Assembly: GCA_002813895.1 (NCBI GenBank) | Contig: CP024912.1 | Location: 186,001 to 250,000, forward strand | Direction: 5' to 3' | From: Cyanobacterium sp. HL-69 | Lineage (GTDB): Bacteria > Cyanobacteriota > Cyanobacteriia > Cyanobacteriales > Cyanobacteriaceae | DNA length: 64,000 nt | Shown: positions 63,590 through 64,000 of the stretch, one piece after another | Layout: every line of letters begins with the position of its first letter | How positions within the stretch are numbered: position 1 is the stretch's first letter | Translations under genes and position numbers: made by a program | Notes under the pieces: generated by a model | Told to the model about the DNA's origin: nothing | What the model saw: the letters and a program-made list of their open reading frames with translations, nothing else | The model's database searches: none

Positions 63590-64000
63590 TTAAGCCGTTA
63601 CTAACTCTTTTTCAGGGCGTTTGCTGTTACGGATACCTTTGATCGCCTCTGCGTAGTTAGGGGCTTTAAACACGGCAGATCCAGCAACGATCGCATTTGC
63701 ACCTGCTTCTAAAACTTGCCAAGTATTATTGGGTTTCAAGCCACCATCAACCTCAATCCAAGGATCTAAACCTCTCTCATCACACATTTGACGAAGGGCT
63801 TTGATTTTGGGAACTACCCCTGGAATGAAACTTTGACCACCAAAACCGGGGTTAACACTCATGATGAGAACTAAATCACATACATCGATGACATATTCGA
63901 TTAACTCAAGGGGAGTGGAAGGGTTTAACACAACTCCAGATTTCTTACCCAATTCACGGATTTGGCAGAGGGTGCGGTGTAAATGGGGAGAAGCATTATG
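63590..64000 (-). CDS. rpe: Ribulose-phosphate 3-epimerase (5' end cut by window edge)
   Basis: Interconverts ribulose-5-phosphate and xylulose-5-phosphate in the Calvin and pentose phosphate pathways. The frame is open to base 64000, starting in [11 protein letters not shown], so the N-terminus lies outside the window. Family motifs: [26 protein letters not shown] and [13 protein letters not shown]. The window shows about 137 residues including the C-terminus. Confidence 0.96.
   Translation of the reverse strand, partial: HNASPHLHRTLCQIRELGKKSGVVLNPSTPLELIEYVIDVCDLVLIMSVNPGFGGQSFIPGVVPKIKALRQMCDERGLDPWIEVDGGLKPNNTWQVLEAGANAIVAGSAVFKAPNYAEAIKGIRNSKRPEKELVTA

Overview
This window looks like a stretch of chromosome from a low-GC unicellular cyanobacterium. 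The evidence is the frequent HIP1-type GCGATCGC octamers inside genes, the carotenoid genes (CrtW-type ketolase, CruA-like lycopene cyclase), a phylloquinone-pathway thioesterase, RibBA with a cyanobacterial C-terminal extension, SpkB-like Ser/Thr kinases and a perfect cyanobacterial LexA box. The gene content and AT-richness suggest the Cyanobacterium/Geminocystis group, but that is inference. I saw no rRNA, tRNA or CRISPR array.

Bases 1-7400 are an accessory, defence-like region. It holds the 3' part of a type I specificity gene (hsdS) and an EcoEI-type hsdR. Between them lies a 125-bp tandem repeat array made of two-hairpin palindromic units. A single-domain Y1 (HUH) transposase gene sits inside the array, beside inverted copies of the same hairpin doublet, which is the layout of a REP/RAYT system. 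An HTH-NACHT STAND NTPase gene converges on hsdR.

Bases 7.6-16.5 kb are almost all on the minus strand: a CrtW-type ketolase, several small unknowns, a FAD-Rieske oxidoreductase, a glycine-rich membrane protein, a hemerythrin-domain protein, a one-TM acidic protein, an HTH protein with a GrpE-like C-terminus, and two overlapping glycosyltransferases. Two inverted copies of a 102-bp palindromic element bracket the one-TM and HTH-GrpE genes. Two further copies lie at about 21.2 and 48.3 kb.

Bases 16.5-47.4 kb are mostly housekeeping: plsX-fabH, ribBA, an exported flavoprotein, an RNase II-type (RNB) nuclease with an unusual C-terminus built of dsRBD-like modules, RluD, a nucleotidyltransferase, tandem SpkB-like kinases, a pseudo-receiver DUF3685 protein, a Fur-family regulator, an aldehyde dehydrogenase, an ABC exporter, a membrane subtilase, ybeY, a TPR protein, dnaG, miaA and pcrA.

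Bases 47.6-64 kb carry small secreted proteins, nadB, a third Ser/Thr kinase, the DHNA-CoA thioesterase, gdhA, pilC, hemW, an IscA-type protein, a cupin, lexA with its operator, a CruA-like cyclase and the 3' part of rpe, which is cut by the right edge.

The most promising items are the RNB nuclease with three dsRBD-like modules, the REP/RAYT-like array inside the restriction locus, the dispersed 102-bp palindromic element, and the NACHT gene next to the type I system.
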